Of a DNA stretch of 64,000 bases, positions 43,131 to 51,849 are shown one piece after another. Numbering within the stretch: position 1 is the first letter of the stretch; each line of letters opens with the position of its first letter. Under the pieces are notes generated by a model, which was given only the letters and a program-made list of their open reading frames with translations, did no database searches and was not told where the DNA came from. Origin of the DNA: Candidatus Methanoperedentaceae archaeon GB37 (GTDB lineage Archaea; Halobacteriota; Methanosarcinia; Methanosarcinales; EX4572-44); assembly GCA_905171695.1 (NCBI GenBank), contig LR991653.1, positions 1,846,150 through 1,910,149 of the forward strand, in the 5' to 3' direction. The position numbers and the translations under genes were made by a program.

Positions 43131-45065
43131 TTAACCTTGCGCATACCTCCTCTTTGTATAGTTGAGGAGCCCACCACTCTTGAGTATCTCTATCTGGCGT
43201 GGCGTGTACTCGTGAGTGAGCGCGATACTTCTCCCATCGACCATTGCAACGACTCTCTTCGTCTTCTCTTCTTCGAGTTGTGCTCTGATTCTTGGTAGTG
43301 TGATCTCTGCGCCCTCTTCTATTGTCTCGTAGTCGTTTGGGTTGGCGAATCTGAGCGGTAGTATGCCGAAGTTGATGAGGTTTGTCCTGTGGATTCTGGC
43401 GAAGCTCTTTGCAATGACTGCTTTTATTCCGAGGTACATGGGTGCTATCGCTGCGTGTTCCCTGCTTGATCCCTGGCCATAGTTCTCGCCCCCGATTATG
43501 AAGCCACCATTATTTTCTTTGGCTCGCTTTGAAAAGTTCGGGTCTACATGGTGGAATACGTACTTGCTTATGGCTGGTATGTTGCTTCTGAGTGGGAGTA
43601 TCTCTGCGCCTGCCGGCATTATTGTATCTGTGCTGATGTTATCTCCAACTTTTATCAGTACAGTGCCGCTCATCTCTTCAGGCAATGCTTCTCTTCTTGG
43701 AAGTGGTTTGATGTTCGGCCCGCGCAGAATCTTCACTCTCTCAGGTTCTCTGCTTGGTTCAAGGATCATCGAGTCGTTTATGACAAAACGCTCTGGCATC
43801 TGGACCTGTGGGTATCTGCCGAGTTCTCGTGGATCTCTGATCTCTCCGTGGATTGCTGCGGCAACGCAGGTCTCAACGCTTGCAAGGTAGACCCTGTCAT
43901 CTGGCGTTCCACTCCTGCCCTTCCAGTTTCGATTGAAGGATCGGATCGAGACGGTATCGGTTCCGGGTGCTGCACCCATCCCGATACAACCTCCACAGGA
44001 TGGTTCTCCTATTCGTGCGCCGCCGCTGAAGAGACCCTCGAGTTCACCGTGTCTGGCAAGCGTTTCGAGCACCTGCTTCGAGCCTGGTGAGATATGCAGG
44101 CTTACATCTGGGTGCACACCATGTCTCTTGAGGATGTGCGAGGTCATCGCGAGATCGGTGTAGCTTGAGTTGGTGCACGCGCCGATCACCACCTGATCCA
44201 CCTTAAGACCAGAGAGGTCGGAGACGCTCTTCACGTTGTCAGGTGAGTAGGGTTCTGCGATCAGTGGTTCGAGTTCGTCGAGCTCGATCGTGATGATCTC
44301 ATCGTACTTCACATCCCTGTCTGCTGCAAGTGGTCTCCAGTCGTTCTCTCTATCTTCGCGTCTCAGAAAGTCGAGTGTGACCTCGTCTGATGGGAATATT
44401 GAAGTGGTGGCTCCGAGTTCTGCACCCATGTTCGTTATCGTGGCACGCTCTGGAACAGATAGACTCTTCACACCATCTCCACAGTACTCAAATGCTCTTC
44501 CAACGCCACCCTTAACCGTGCATCGTCGAAGCAGTTCGAGGATCACATCCTTTGCAGCAACCCATGGCTTCAACTCCCCGTGTAACTCCACGCCCACCAC
44601 CTCAGGCATCGTGATGTAGAGCGGGCTTCCTCCCATCACAGCTGCGACGTCGAGTCCCCCAACACCGATTGCAAGCATTCCAGCGCCACCCGCTGTTGGA
44701 GTGTGACTATCAGAGCCAACCAGAGTCTTTCCAGGCGTTGAGAAACGCTCAAGATTGACCTGATGACAGATCCCGTTCCCAGGCTTTGAGAAGTACATTC
44801 CATACTTTGATGCAAAGCTCTGCAGGAACCGATGGTCATCAGCGTTCTCAAAGCCTGTCTGTAACGTATTGTGATCCACATAACTCACAGATAGCTCGGT
44901 CTTCACACGTGGAATCTCGAGCGCTTCAAACTGAAGACACGCCATCGTACCTGTTGCGTCCTGCGTCAGGGTACGATCGATCCTGATACCTATCTCCTCT
45001 CCTGCCGCCATCACACCCTCTACAAGGTGCTCTCTTATTATCTTCTCTACAATGCTCAGACCCAT
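43131..45065 (-). CDS. acnA: Aconitate hydratase
   Basis: Interconverts citrate and isocitrate with a [4Fe-4S] cluster. The 644 aa include DSHTPTAGGAGMLAIGVGG, the first cluster Cys in VIGACTNSSYTD (about residue 300) and the CxxC pair in EPSCGGCIGMG. The swivel domain has GDNISTDTIMPAG and GGENYGQGSSREHAA. The size matches the shorter mitochondrial/archaeal-type aconitase. It may feed the isocitrate dehydrogenase-like enzyme at 60.6 kb in an oxidative branch to 2-oxoglutarate. Confidence 0.95.
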   Translation of the reverse strand: MGLSIVEKIIREHLVEGVMAAGEEIGIRIDRTLTQDATGTMACLQFEALEIPRVKTELSVSYVDHNTLQTGFENADDHRFLQSFASKYGMYFSKPGNGICHQVNLERFSTPGKTLVGSDSHTPTAGGAGMLAIGVGGLDVAAVMGGSPLYITMPEVVGVELHGELKPWVAAKDVILELLRRCTVKGGVGRAFEYCGDGVKSLSVPERATITNMGAELGATTSIFPSDEVTLDFLRREDRENDWRPLAADRDVKYDEIITIELDELEPLIAEPYSPDNVKSVSDLSGLKVDQVVIGACTNSSYTDLAMTSHILKRHGVHPDVSLHISPGSKQVLETLARHGELEGLFSGGARIGEPSCGGCIGMGAAPGTDTVSIRSFNRNWKGRSGTPDDRVYLASVETCVAAAIHGEIRDPRELGRYPQVQMPERFVINDSMILEPSREPERVKILRGPNIKPLPRREALPEEMSGTVLIKVGDNISTDTIMPAGAEILPLRSNIPAISKYVFHHVDPNFSKRAKENNGGFIIGGENYGQGSSREHAAIAPMYLGIKAVIAKSFARIHRTNLINFGILPLRFANPNDYETIEEGAEITLPRIRAQLEEEKTKRVVAMVDGRSIALTHEYTPRQIEILKSGGLLNYTKRRYAQG

Positions 45066-45255
45066 AACCAGAGATCTCCAACCCTTATATTATGCTCTCT
45101 GCCACCCTTGATGAGAAGAGATTATTAAAAGTTTTGTAAATTGCGCCACAGAGGCAGACTCCAGATGAATGAGGCTACTCTTTATGTACAATAAAAAGTA
45201 TCTATCACATGTATAAACGATAGAGATAACCAAAAGAGATGGAGGTGATGGAGCG

Positions 45256-45633
45256 ATGAGTGATGAGGAATTGAAAGGCGAATCAGAAGGTGAGCCAGAG
45301 GCGCAAGACGAGAGTTTGGAAGAGATCGAGTTGACCGATGATACGATAGTCAGGTGGACGCCAGTTGAAGGGACGCCTCTCTCTATACTCGAGACAGTGG
45401 CAGAAGAGTTTGATCTTGAGGTTGAGACAGAAGATGCGCCTGTTGAGGCATACAAACAGTTGTATGAGACGTGCGACGATGGCTCCTGTTCACAGAGCCC
45501 AATGCCAGGTGATCTCGGATGGCAGCCAGAATCCAAGTACTTCAGACTCAGTTTTATCGGACCAAAATCAGAGATAGACAAGGCATACCTGCGGTTCAGA
45601 GAGTTGATGATGGAATACATCAGCAGAGTTTGA
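45256..45633 (+). CDS. Hypothetical acidic protein
   Basis: A 125-aa protein with a strongly acidic N-terminal tail (residues 1-30 mostly Glu/Asp/Ser). A compact C-terminal part follows, with TCDDGSCSQSP and a helix KAYLRFRELMMEYISR. Preceded by GGAGGTGATGG, a good ribosome site. The family is not recognised. It is followed closely by a secreted-protein gene, with which it may share a transcript. Confidence 0.6.
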   Translation: MSDEELKGESEGEPEAQDESLEEIELTDDTIVRWTPVEGTPLSILETVAEEFDLEVETEDAPVEAYKQLYETCDDGSCSQSPMPGDLGWQPESKYFRLSFIGPKSEIDKAYLRFRELMMEYISRV

Positions 45634-45663
45634 ATAAGAGAGAAGATCGAAAAGAATCAAAAG

Positions 45664-46218
45664 ATGCAGAAAGTCATACGTCTATGTCTGATACTCTCCC
45701 TCATCTTTAATCTCACAGTACCCGGTCTCTCTCAGAACAACACGAGCAGAACCATCTTGATGCAGAACCCAGGCATATTCCTGCAAGACGATGAGACCTG
45801 GAGATTCTATCAGGGCTACAGCATCACGCTGCGAGATGTGAGCGATGATACAAACTACGCATGGCTACAGCTATCACAGAACGGCAGAAGAGTGGAAGAT
45901 GCCATCGTTACAAGCGGAACACGCCTCCTCTTCAACGAAAGTATAGGCAACAAGACGATTGTGATCTTCAACATCACGATCAAGGAGATATACAGCAACC
46001 CAGATGGAAACCTCGTGATACTATCGCCTGTAACGCAGTACTATAACCCATCACTACCACTCACCACACCAGAACCTATCAAGAGAGAGACCACACCGAT
46101 CACACCAACGACCACACCCGAAAGAGCCACCACCGCCCACCAAGAACGACCATACACGCTCGCATTATCCGCACTCACAGTACTGGTTCTAACAATCTAC
46201 GTACTGAAAAAACTATAG
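45664..46218 (+). CDS. Secreted membrane-anchored protein with S-layer-duplication-like domain
   Basis: A 184-aa protein with a signal peptide (VIRLCLILSLIFNLTVPGLS, residues 4-23). One domain resembles part of the Methanosarcina-type S-layer duplication fold (YQGYSITLRDVSDDTNYAWL). A threonine/proline-rich stalk (about 135-158) and a C-terminal membrane helix (ALSALTVLVLTIYVLKKL) follow. N-glycosylation sites are present. Probably a surface protein linked to the S-layer. Confidence 0.65.
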   Translation: MQKVIRLCLILSLIFNLTVPGLSQNNTSRTILMQNPGIFLQDDETWRFYQGYSITLRDVSDDTNYAWLQLSQNGRRVEDAIVTSGTRLLFNESIGNKTIVIFNITIKEIYSNPDGNLVILSPVTQYYNPSLPLTTPEPIKRETTPITPTTTPERATTAHQERPYTLALSALTVLVLTIYVLKKL

Positions 46219-46278
46219 AAAACATCGAGTGTGGATGTATTAAATCCGGATCTGGTATCTGATTGCTGGTAGAGTTAA

Positions 46279-46662
46279 TTATTGCTCAAAGAGAACTTTA
46301 TCAACCCAAAAAAAGATCATACCGCCTATCAAGTTGGCTATGATCACGTGCACGACCTCTGTTCCCAACAACACCATCACACCTGCCAGCGTAAGATTGG
46401 TAAGCTGCCATCTGAGCAGATACAACGGCAGGTGGAGAGAGACTCTCCTGTCCAACGTCACCCTGCGAAGAAATATATACCGATCAAAAGGAAAGAAGAA
46501 GAGTCCACCTATAAGATTAGCAAAACCAGCCATAAAAAGTGGTGAGAAATTATAAGAATCAAGAATGTGTAGAATATACCAGAGAAGAGGGGTGGATAGC
46601 TGCCAACGCAAGAGATAGATAGGATACGCTACAGATACACCCGTTCTTATCACATTTGCCAT
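46279..46662 (-). CDS. Four-helix membrane protein with internal duplication
   Basis: A 127-aa protein formed of two similar halves: YPIYLLRWQLS to ANLIGGLFFFPFDRYIF (about residues 13-65) and LPLYLLRWQLT to ANLIGGMIFFWVDKVLF (about 79-125). Each half has two membrane segments ending in ANLIGG and an aromatic-rich stretch. The halves recall GtrA-like small membrane proteins but I cannot assign a family. No neighbour suggests a role. Confidence 0.6.
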   Translation of the reverse strand: MANVIRTGVSVAYPIYLLRWQLSTPLLWYILHILDSYNFSPLFMAGFANLIGGLFFFPFDRYIFLRRVTLDRRVSLHLPLYLLRWQLTNLTLAGVMVLLGTEVVHVIIANLIGGMIFFWVDKVLFEQ

Positions 46663-46753
46663 AAACTAACTATAGCACGTCATCTCTTATCTGTGCTTCT
46701 GATCGATTCATAGATGCAGCCACACGTAATCACTTATGTGATCACTTTTATTA

Positions 46754-46825
46754 AGCCCCGGGAGGGATTTGAACCCTCGACCTCGTCCTTACCAAGGACG
46801 CGCTATACCCCTAAGCCACCGAGGC
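46754..46825 (-). tRNA. tRNA-Thr (anticodon GGT)
   Basis: The reverse strand gives acceptor GCCTCGG pairing with CCGGGGC, anticodon stem-loop GTCCTTGGTAAGGAC and T arm GGTTCAAATCC, with discriminator U. Its acceptor and T arms match those of the TGT-anticodon tRNA-Thr at 41.9 kb. The D arm carries GGCTTAGGGG. Confidence 0.95.
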
Positions 46826-46856
46826 GTATTCATTCTCTTCTCGCTCTTCTTTTTAG

Positions 46857-46931
46857 CGGGCTCGGAGGGATTTGAACCCCCGGCATTCGGGTTAGAAGCC
46901 CGACGCTCTATCCTGGCTAAGCCACGAGCCC
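46857..46931 (-). tRNA. tRNA-Arg (anticodon TCT)
   Basis: The reverse strand gives acceptor GGGCTCG pairing with CGAGCCC, anticodon stem-loop TCGGGCTTCTAACCCGA and T arm GGGGGTTCAAATCCC, with discriminator G. It is 31 bases upstream, in transcription order, of tRNA-Thr(GGT), so the two are probably co-transcribed. Confidence 0.94.
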
Positions 46932-47158
46932 ATTGTAGTCGGGATGCTTTATTACTTCTGTGGTTTAAAGACCTTTGGGGACGGATAAAAATATGTCGGT
47001 CGATTGGAATTACCAGCCTATCTGGTTTCACACGTAGGCGAGAGACCCTATCAGAACGGCTGGGCTGGTTGGGCTTTGGCTTTAGATCACCTGTGAAGCA
47101 GAGTGTGAATACACAAGGAAAATAGAACTATAAGGAATAATAAAATGGTGTTTTTGTT
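46932..47158. other. Intergenic gap between tRNA-Arg and MC1 gene
   Basis: I see no gene or repeat here. The end next to tRNA-Arg should hold its promoter. A plus-strand open frame that crosses both tRNA genes is not credible as coding. Confidence 0.5.
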
Positions 47159-47449
47159 TTATATCTTCTCTATCGTCTGGATCTCTATCTTCTTCACATG
47201 GGGTTTGTTGATCATATCAGGCATCCAGTCAGGCTTGTTTGGAGGGGCTGGGACGTGCTCTTTCCATGCCTTGTAGATATGAACCTTCTTTGTGCCTCTT
47301 TCACGGAGTTTGATCACAGTAGGCTCGTCCTTTGTTCCGCCATATCTGTTTGCAGCCTTGAGTGCTGCCTGACGTGGCTGTTTTCCTGTGAAGACGCCCT
47401 TCTCAGTGCCATTCTCTTCTCTCAGTACAAAATTTCTCACATCACCCAT
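47159..47449 (-). CDS. mc1: Chromosomal protein MC1
   Basis: A small architectural DNA-binding protein that bends DNA, found in Methanosarcina and relatives instead of or beside histones. The 96 aa start MGDVRNFVLREENGTEKGVF, then TGKQPRQAALKAANRYGG, ending around PDMINKPHVKK. The start at 47449 fits the family better than an ATG three codons earlier. Single gene, with no operon partner. Confidence 0.94.
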   Translation of the reverse strand: MGDVRNFVLREENGTEKGVFTGKQPRQAALKAANRYGGTKDEPTVIKLRERGTKKVHIYKAWKEHVPAPPNKPDWMPDMINKPHVKKIEIQTIEKI

Positions 47450-47576
47450 TGTTAACACCCGGCGAGATTATCACGCCGCTGCTATTTTCTTTCATCGTAT
47501 ATAAATGTTTTTCTTTTTATGTTTAGTGTGTTGAGGCTATCAAACTGCCTCGAAAAATATTTTCGTTTCTAAGTCT

Positions 47577-49226
47577 TCACCCTTCCTCAAAGAGATCGAT
47601 GAACTCGAAACTCTCCACGTCGAATAAGCCTCGGTCGCTGAGTTTGAGCCTGGGTATTACGAGGAGGCTCATGAATGATAGGGTCATGAATGGCGCGTTA
47701 AGGGTTGATCCTAACTCCCTGGCGATTCTGTCTATTCTGGTATATTTCTCTGCGACCGTTCTGTAGTCCTCGTTGCTCATGATCCCTCCGACTGGGAGCG
47801 GCAGAACCGCTTCTATCTCTCTTGATACTGCACTGATTCCACCCTTCTCCCTGATTACGAGGTTGACGGCTCTGCATATCTCTTCATCTGTGACCCCAAC
47901 AGCTATGATGTTATGAGAGTCGTGAGCAACGCTTGATGCGATAGCACCTTCCTTTAGGTTGAAGTTCCTGACAAAACCGATTGCGGGTCGCCTCTCCTCA
48001 TAGCGATTAAGAGCCACAATCTTCAGAATATCTCTCTCCGTATCAGATACAACGTATCCATCCACCACCTTCGGGGTTGCAGTGATCTTCCCTGTTATTA
48101 TCTGGTTATCGATCGCTTCTATCACGTTAATCCTCCTAGCCCCACCTTCGCCCCTATAGGGGAGTGCGAACTCTTCCACACGCTTCTCTCTAACCTTAAA
48201 ATTATTAACGATCCTCGACTCTCTCATTGGTATCAGGGTGTTACCACCTTCTGCCACGAGATCACCGTCAATATAGGTCTTCAGCACGTTCAGATCATCA
48301 AGGTTGTCTACCACGAGAAAGTCCGCGGGGTCTCCAGGGCGCAGAATGCCAACGTCGAGACCATAGTGCAAGACCGGGTTCAGAGATGCAACCTGCAGGA
48401 GCTTCATCACATCGATACCATGATCCACACCCCTCTTAACAAGATCACGTATGTGCCCCTTCAAGAGATCATCTGGGTGTTTATCATCGCTGCAGAACAT
48501 ACAGCGCTCATGATGCTCGTTTAGAAGAGAGACAAGATCGTTGAAGTTTCTCGCAGCAGAGCCTTCCCTTATCTGAATCATCATGCCAGCGTCAATCTTC
48601 TCCAGCGCCTCAGACTCGGTTGTGCATTCATGATCCGTGGAGATCCCGAAACCAGCATACTTTCTTAACTCTTCACCCTGAAGCATGGGCGCATGACCAT
48701 CGATCGGCTTCGAAAGCCTCCTCGCAATCTCGATCTTCTCAATGACCTCAGGGTCATCACCAACCACACCAGGAAAGTTCATAACCTCTCCAAGATACCG
48801 TATCTCATCCATCTTCAGAAGCTCCTCAACCTCCCGAACGCCAATGACTGCTCCACTCGTCTCAAAGAACGTAGCAGGTACACAGGAGGGTGCTCCAAAA
48901 TAGAACTTCAGAGGAGACCTTAAACCGTCCTCGATCATATACTTCACACCACCAACACCCAGCACGTTACCGATCTCGTGAGGGTCAGAGACCACTGCGA
49001 CCGTCCCATGAACCACCGCCACCCGCCCCAGCTCTGAAGGGGTCAGCATCGAGCTTTCAACATGAAGATGTGAATCAACAAAACCAGGGACGATGTACAC
49101 CCCGTACTCACAATCATCGGTCTCAACAACCCGCGCGATCCTCCCATCTGAGATCTCTAAGAGACCAGGAAAGACCCTGCCACCGATAATATCAACAATA
49201 TTGCCTGAAACCTTACCCGAAACCAT
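47577..49226 (-). CDS. ade: Adenine deaminase
   Basis: An amidohydrolase that turns adenine into hypoxanthine for purine salvage. The 549 aa show the metal motif GFVDSHLHVESSML (about residues 48-61), DPHEIGNVLG, STDHECTTE and FCSDDKHPDDLLKGH. The C-terminal adenine-deaminase domain contains VAHDSHNIIAVGV and PLPVGGIMSNE. Length fits Ade. Single gene; its upstream neighbour is marker protein 11 on the same strand. Confidence 0.95.
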   Translation of the reverse strand: MVSGKVSGNIVDIIGGRVFPGLLEISDGRIARVVETDDCEYGVYIVPGFVDSHLHVESSMLTPSELGRVAVVHGTVAVVSDPHEIGNVLGVGGVKYMIEDGLRSPLKFYFGAPSCVPATFFETSGAVIGVREVEELLKMDEIRYLGEVMNFPGVVGDDPEVIEKIEIARRLSKPIDGHAPMLQGEELRKYAGFGISTDHECTTESEALEKIDAGMMIQIREGSAARNFNDLVSLLNEHHERCMFCSDDKHPDDLLKGHIRDLVKRGVDHGIDVMKLLQVASLNPVLHYGLDVGILRPGDPADFLVVDNLDDLNVLKTYIDGDLVAEGGNTLIPMRESRIVNNFKVREKRVEEFALPYRGEGGARRINVIEAIDNQIITGKITATPKVVDGYVVSDTERDILKIVALNRYEERRPAIGFVRNFNLKEGAIASSVAHDSHNIIAVGVTDEEICRAVNLVIREKGGISAVSREIEAVLPLPVGGIMSNEDYRTVAEKYTRIDRIARELGSTLNAPFMTLSFMSLLVIPRLKLSDRGLFDVESFEFIDLFEEG

Positions 49227-49333
49227 CCAGAAACACCCTTCTTCGTATATCTATCCAGATCAAACCAGTAGAAAGAGTAGAATAGAGTTAATAAAACTTT
49301 TCACAAGAAGGGATTGCCGACCTCTCCAAATCT

Positions 49334-50242
49334 TCAACACCCCATCTTTTCCTCATCCAGTCTTACCGATCTATCTGGTTGTGCGTACCATGGGATGGCT
49401 GCAAGTGCTCCAATAACTCCATTTCCACCAAGGTGTATCCGGGTACTGGTCTCTTCTGCAGCTCTCAGGGCATCGCTCTTTCTCACTCTACTGGTTCGCG
49501 CCCTCTTGCTGTACTTTAAGAGTCTTTTCGGATCAAAACCATGGTGAACCACCATTCCTGTCTCTTCAGATAGACTGTATGCCTGGAGCAACTCTTTGAA
49601 CCCCTCTACAAGCCTTCTCCCAGCCTCTCTATCTATCGGTGCGAACTCCACCACAGTTGAGACACAGTTCTGTGTGCGCTCTTCCACCGGGTAGAGTTGG
49701 ACGAGCGTGTGCGAGAGGTACGGGGTCTCCATGCTGTGAAGTTTTGCTGCGATGTTGTGAGATAGCGCCCATGTTGCTCCTCTCTCTTTTGAGTCTGTGT
49801 CATCGATTCCGATGAGAAGACGTTCCCGTCGCGGCAGTGTGATTGTGCCACGAGCCCTTCTGCTTCCACCCGACTCTGTTATTCTGTGGCGCAGCACTCC
49901 AGGCGAGTGCGCTCTCGTCTTCGTCGCCCCCACCCCACCACCACCAAGCCCACAGAATGTTATCTCGATCTCGCTCTCATCGATTCTCACACTCTCGATT
50001 CCTGCCGCCTCTCTCGAGCCCTCCAGTTCGATCGCTACTCTGCCCGTTCTTAAGAGGTAACGCATCGTGTTTGCAATGCTACGTGCAGATATTACGAGCG
50101 GTCCCTTTGATATATGGTAACGTGCCCAAGCCGAGGCACCATAGCATTGTGACTCTTCAACCAGTTCTACGATCTTCTCCTCTGCATCTGCTATTGCATA
50201 GATAGCTCTATAGGTCACAGTGTACGGAGCGTCAAGCCTCAT
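49334..50242 (-). CDS. Methanogenesis marker protein 11
   Basis: A 302-aa protein of the TiaS-related family found almost only in methanogens and their relatives. The central LLIGIDDTDSKERGATWALS motif (about residue 142) and TQNCVSTVVEFAP are characteristic. The C-terminal HLGGNGVIGALAAIPWYA is also seen in tRNA-Ile2 agmatidine synthetase relatives. Its reaction is unknown. Its presence supports a methanogen-lineage host together with Ftr. Confidence 0.87.
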   Translation of the reverse strand: MRLDAPYTVTYRAIYAIADAEEKIVELVEESQCYGASAWARYHISKGPLVISARSIANTMRYLLRTGRVAIELEGSREAAGIESVRIDESEIEITFCGLGGGGVGATKTRAHSPGVLRHRITESGGSRRARGTITLPRRERLLIGIDDTDSKERGATWALSHNIAAKLHSMETPYLSHTLVQLYPVEERTQNCVSTVVEFAPIDREAGRRLVEGFKELLQAYSLSEETGMVVHHGFDPKRLLKYSKRARTSRVRKSDALRAAEETSTRIHLGGNGVIGALAAIPWYAQPDRSVRLDEEKMGC

Positions 50243-50408
50243 CCAAGAGAACCATTCATCGCTTCATCGATCTTAAGCTTTTATGAATGCATAGATCACA
50301 ACCCAATGTTAAGAGAAACGCCAGTGGCTCGTCAAGTGAGGGCTTGATACGACAGCAGAACTCTTAAAAGATCTGATCGATGGGAAGGAGGACTCTTTGA
50401 TAGACTGA

Positions 50409-50880
50409 GTGAAAAAAGAGGTGGTTCATCTCCTGGGGGATGATTTTAGAGAGTTCTTCATGGAGGAAGTGAAGGATCTCCGGGGGGATCGCTGAGATCA
50501 AGGCAAGTGTGGCACGAGTGCAGGGATAACAGATCCATGACAAAATCTTACTGTTCCATAATATCAGATTGTTACATAGACAAGTATAATTATTCTGTAT
50601 TAAAGAATTTCGAAAGATTTTTATTCCAACACGTTCACGTCTCAGATGGCCTGAGTGGAACTTGCTCGAAAGAGATAGAGTGTGGCATCTGCACCGTATT
50701 GTGAGATCTCTGTAGATCTCCATACTTCAAGGAGAAAGGAGAAGAATAGATGGTCATAGAGAACGCCAGAGGGCGCAACTTCAGAACCACGATTGGAATA
50801 ACCACGCTGGCAATACTATTGCTCCTCGCGTGCGCAGGCACTGCGGCGCGGACTATAGAGGCGGCTGTGGATGCGCTGGC
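50409..50880 (+). repeat. Decayed segmental duplication of 51531-52025
   Basis: Matches the region running from the 3' end of the acylphosphatase-coiled-coil gene through its intergenic region into the start of the dockerin protein gene. Shared stretches include GGAAGTGAAGGATCT, GCAGGGATAACAGATCC and AAGTATAATTATTCTG. ATTTCGAAAGATTTTTATTC and CCAACACGTTCACGTCTC are also shared. This copy has substitutions, short indels and a truncated secreted-protein start. Confidence 0.8.
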
Positions 50881-50911
50881 TCGATGCCAACCTTTATCAG
50901 CTTTCAGTTGA
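50750..50911 (+). pseudogene. Truncated secreted-protein start (53 aa), paralogue of 51850 gene
   Basis: The ORF begins with a signal peptide (TTLAILLLLACAGTAA) nearly identical to that of the dockerin protein at 51850. It then jumps to RTIEAAVDAL, corresponding to TTIQAAVDAA some 20 residues further on in the paralogue, and ends at a stop after SAFS. GGAGAAAGGAGAAG precedes the ATG. The internal deletion and early stop make it a remnant, though a 53-residue secreted peptide could still be made. Confidence 0.6.
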
Positions 50912-50925
50912 AGTATAGTGCCTGG

Positions 50926-51651
50926 ATGAAGCGTTTGACTCTTACAGTTTCAGGCGATGTGCAGCGAGCAGGATATCGTGACCGGGTGATCGAGCTTGGC
51001 AGGAATCTTGGTTTGAGTGGATATGCCTCCAATCTGGCTGATGGCAGGGTCAGGGTGGTTGCCGAAGGGGAAGAAGAGAAACTTGAGCTTTTAAGAGAGT
51101 ATGCTGATATCAGGAATGCACTGATAAACGTGGAGAGAATAGAGAGCAGTTTCAGCGAGGCGACAGGCGAGTTCTCTGGCTTCTTCAAGCTTGTCAGTGA
51201 GGGCAAGACCGATGAACGGCTTGATACTGCAGCAGATCTCTTGAAAGAATTGATCGATACCACAAAAGATGGTTTCAAGAGTCTGAACACCACAGTGAGA
51301 GCAGGCTTTAATAGATTGGCAGAGGGACAAGAGAAGATGCTTGAGAAACAGGACTCAATGCTTGAGAAACAGGACTCAATGCTTGAGAAACAGGACTCTT
51401 TGATAAGATTAACTGAAGAAGGATTCAGTGACGTGAAAAGCGAGATGAAAACAGGCTTTAGCGAAGTAAAACAAGAGATGGGAAGAGGATTTGCAGAAGT
51501 GAAACAAGAGATGAAAACAGGCTTTATGGAAGTAAAGGAAGAAGTTCATCTGCTGCGGGATGATTTCAGAGAACTCTTCATGCAGGAAGTGAAGGATCTT
51601 CGAGGCGAGATCGCCGAGATAAAAGCAACACTGGCACGGATGCAGGGATAA
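50926..51651 (+). CDS. Acylphosphatase-like domain fused to repetitive coiled coil
   Basis: A 241-aa protein. The N-terminal acylphosphatase fold (about residues 1-90) has SGDVQRAGYRDRVIEL with Arg18 and GYASNLADGRVRVVAEG with Asn36, the two catalytic positions. The rest is a long helix. It contains three exact MLEKQDS heptads (about 138-158), then 11-residue repeats (SEVKQEMGRGF, AEVKQEMKTGF), then a C-terminal KDLRGEIAEIKATLARM. The start at 50926 matches the fold's first strand. Role unknown. Its 3' end is duplicated, decayed, at 50409-50510. Confidence 0.75.
   Translation: MKRLTLTVSGDVQRAGYRDRVIELGRNLGLSGYASNLADGRVRVVAEGEEEKLELLREYADIRNALINVERIESSFSEATGEFSGFFKLVSEGKTDERLDTAADLLKELIDTTKDGFKSLNTTVRAGFNRLAEGQEKMLEKQDSMLEKQDSMLEKQDSLIRLTEEGFSDVKSEMKTGFSEVKQEMGRGFAEVKQEMKTGFMEVKEEVHLLRDDFRELFMQEVKDLRGEIAEIKATLARMQG
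51337..51399 (+). repeat. 21-bp minisatellite, three units
   Basis: ATGCTTGAGAAACAGGACTC plus one base is repeated three times in tandem (51337-51357, 51358-51378, 51379-51399), exact except for the last base. It encodes MLEKQDS heptads in the coiled coil, so unit gain or loss keeps the frame. Confidence 0.9.
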
Positions 51652-51718
51652 CAGATCCGTGATAAAATCTCACTATTTCATAATCTTTCACAGATAAGTA
51701 TAATTATTCTGCGTCAAA

Positions 51719-51758
51719 TAATTTCGAAAGATTTTTATTCCAACACGTTCACGTCTCT
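51719..51758 (+). promoter_or_regulatory. Duplicated upstream element of dockerin gene
   Basis: AATTTCGAAAGATTTTTATT followed by CCAACACGTTCACGTCTC is preserved almost unchanged at 50606-50644 in the decayed copy, although the surrounding sequence has diverged. This suggests it holds the promoter or an operator. TTTTTATT is a weak TATA candidate about 95-120 bases before the ATG. Confidence 0.4.
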
Positions 51759-51849
51759 AGATGAACCAGTGGAACTGTTTGAAAAACAGACTGCCACATC
51801 AATAGATAAAGGCAGTTCCACGAGAGCAGGAGAGAGGAGGAAAAAATAG

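Noticed and set aside
43548..44090. 180-codon plus-strand open frame
   Set aside because: Fully inside the aconitase gene on the other strand, with a cysteine- and tryptophan-rich random-looking product.
46769..47125. Plus-strand open frame over the tRNA-Thr/tRNA-Arg pair
   Set aside because: It is translated antisense through two tRNA genes with good cloverleafs, so it is not coding.
51337..51399. CRISPR-like array
   Set aside because: The repeats are directly adjacent without spacers and encode a coiled coil; no spaced palindromic repeats or cas genes were seen in the window.
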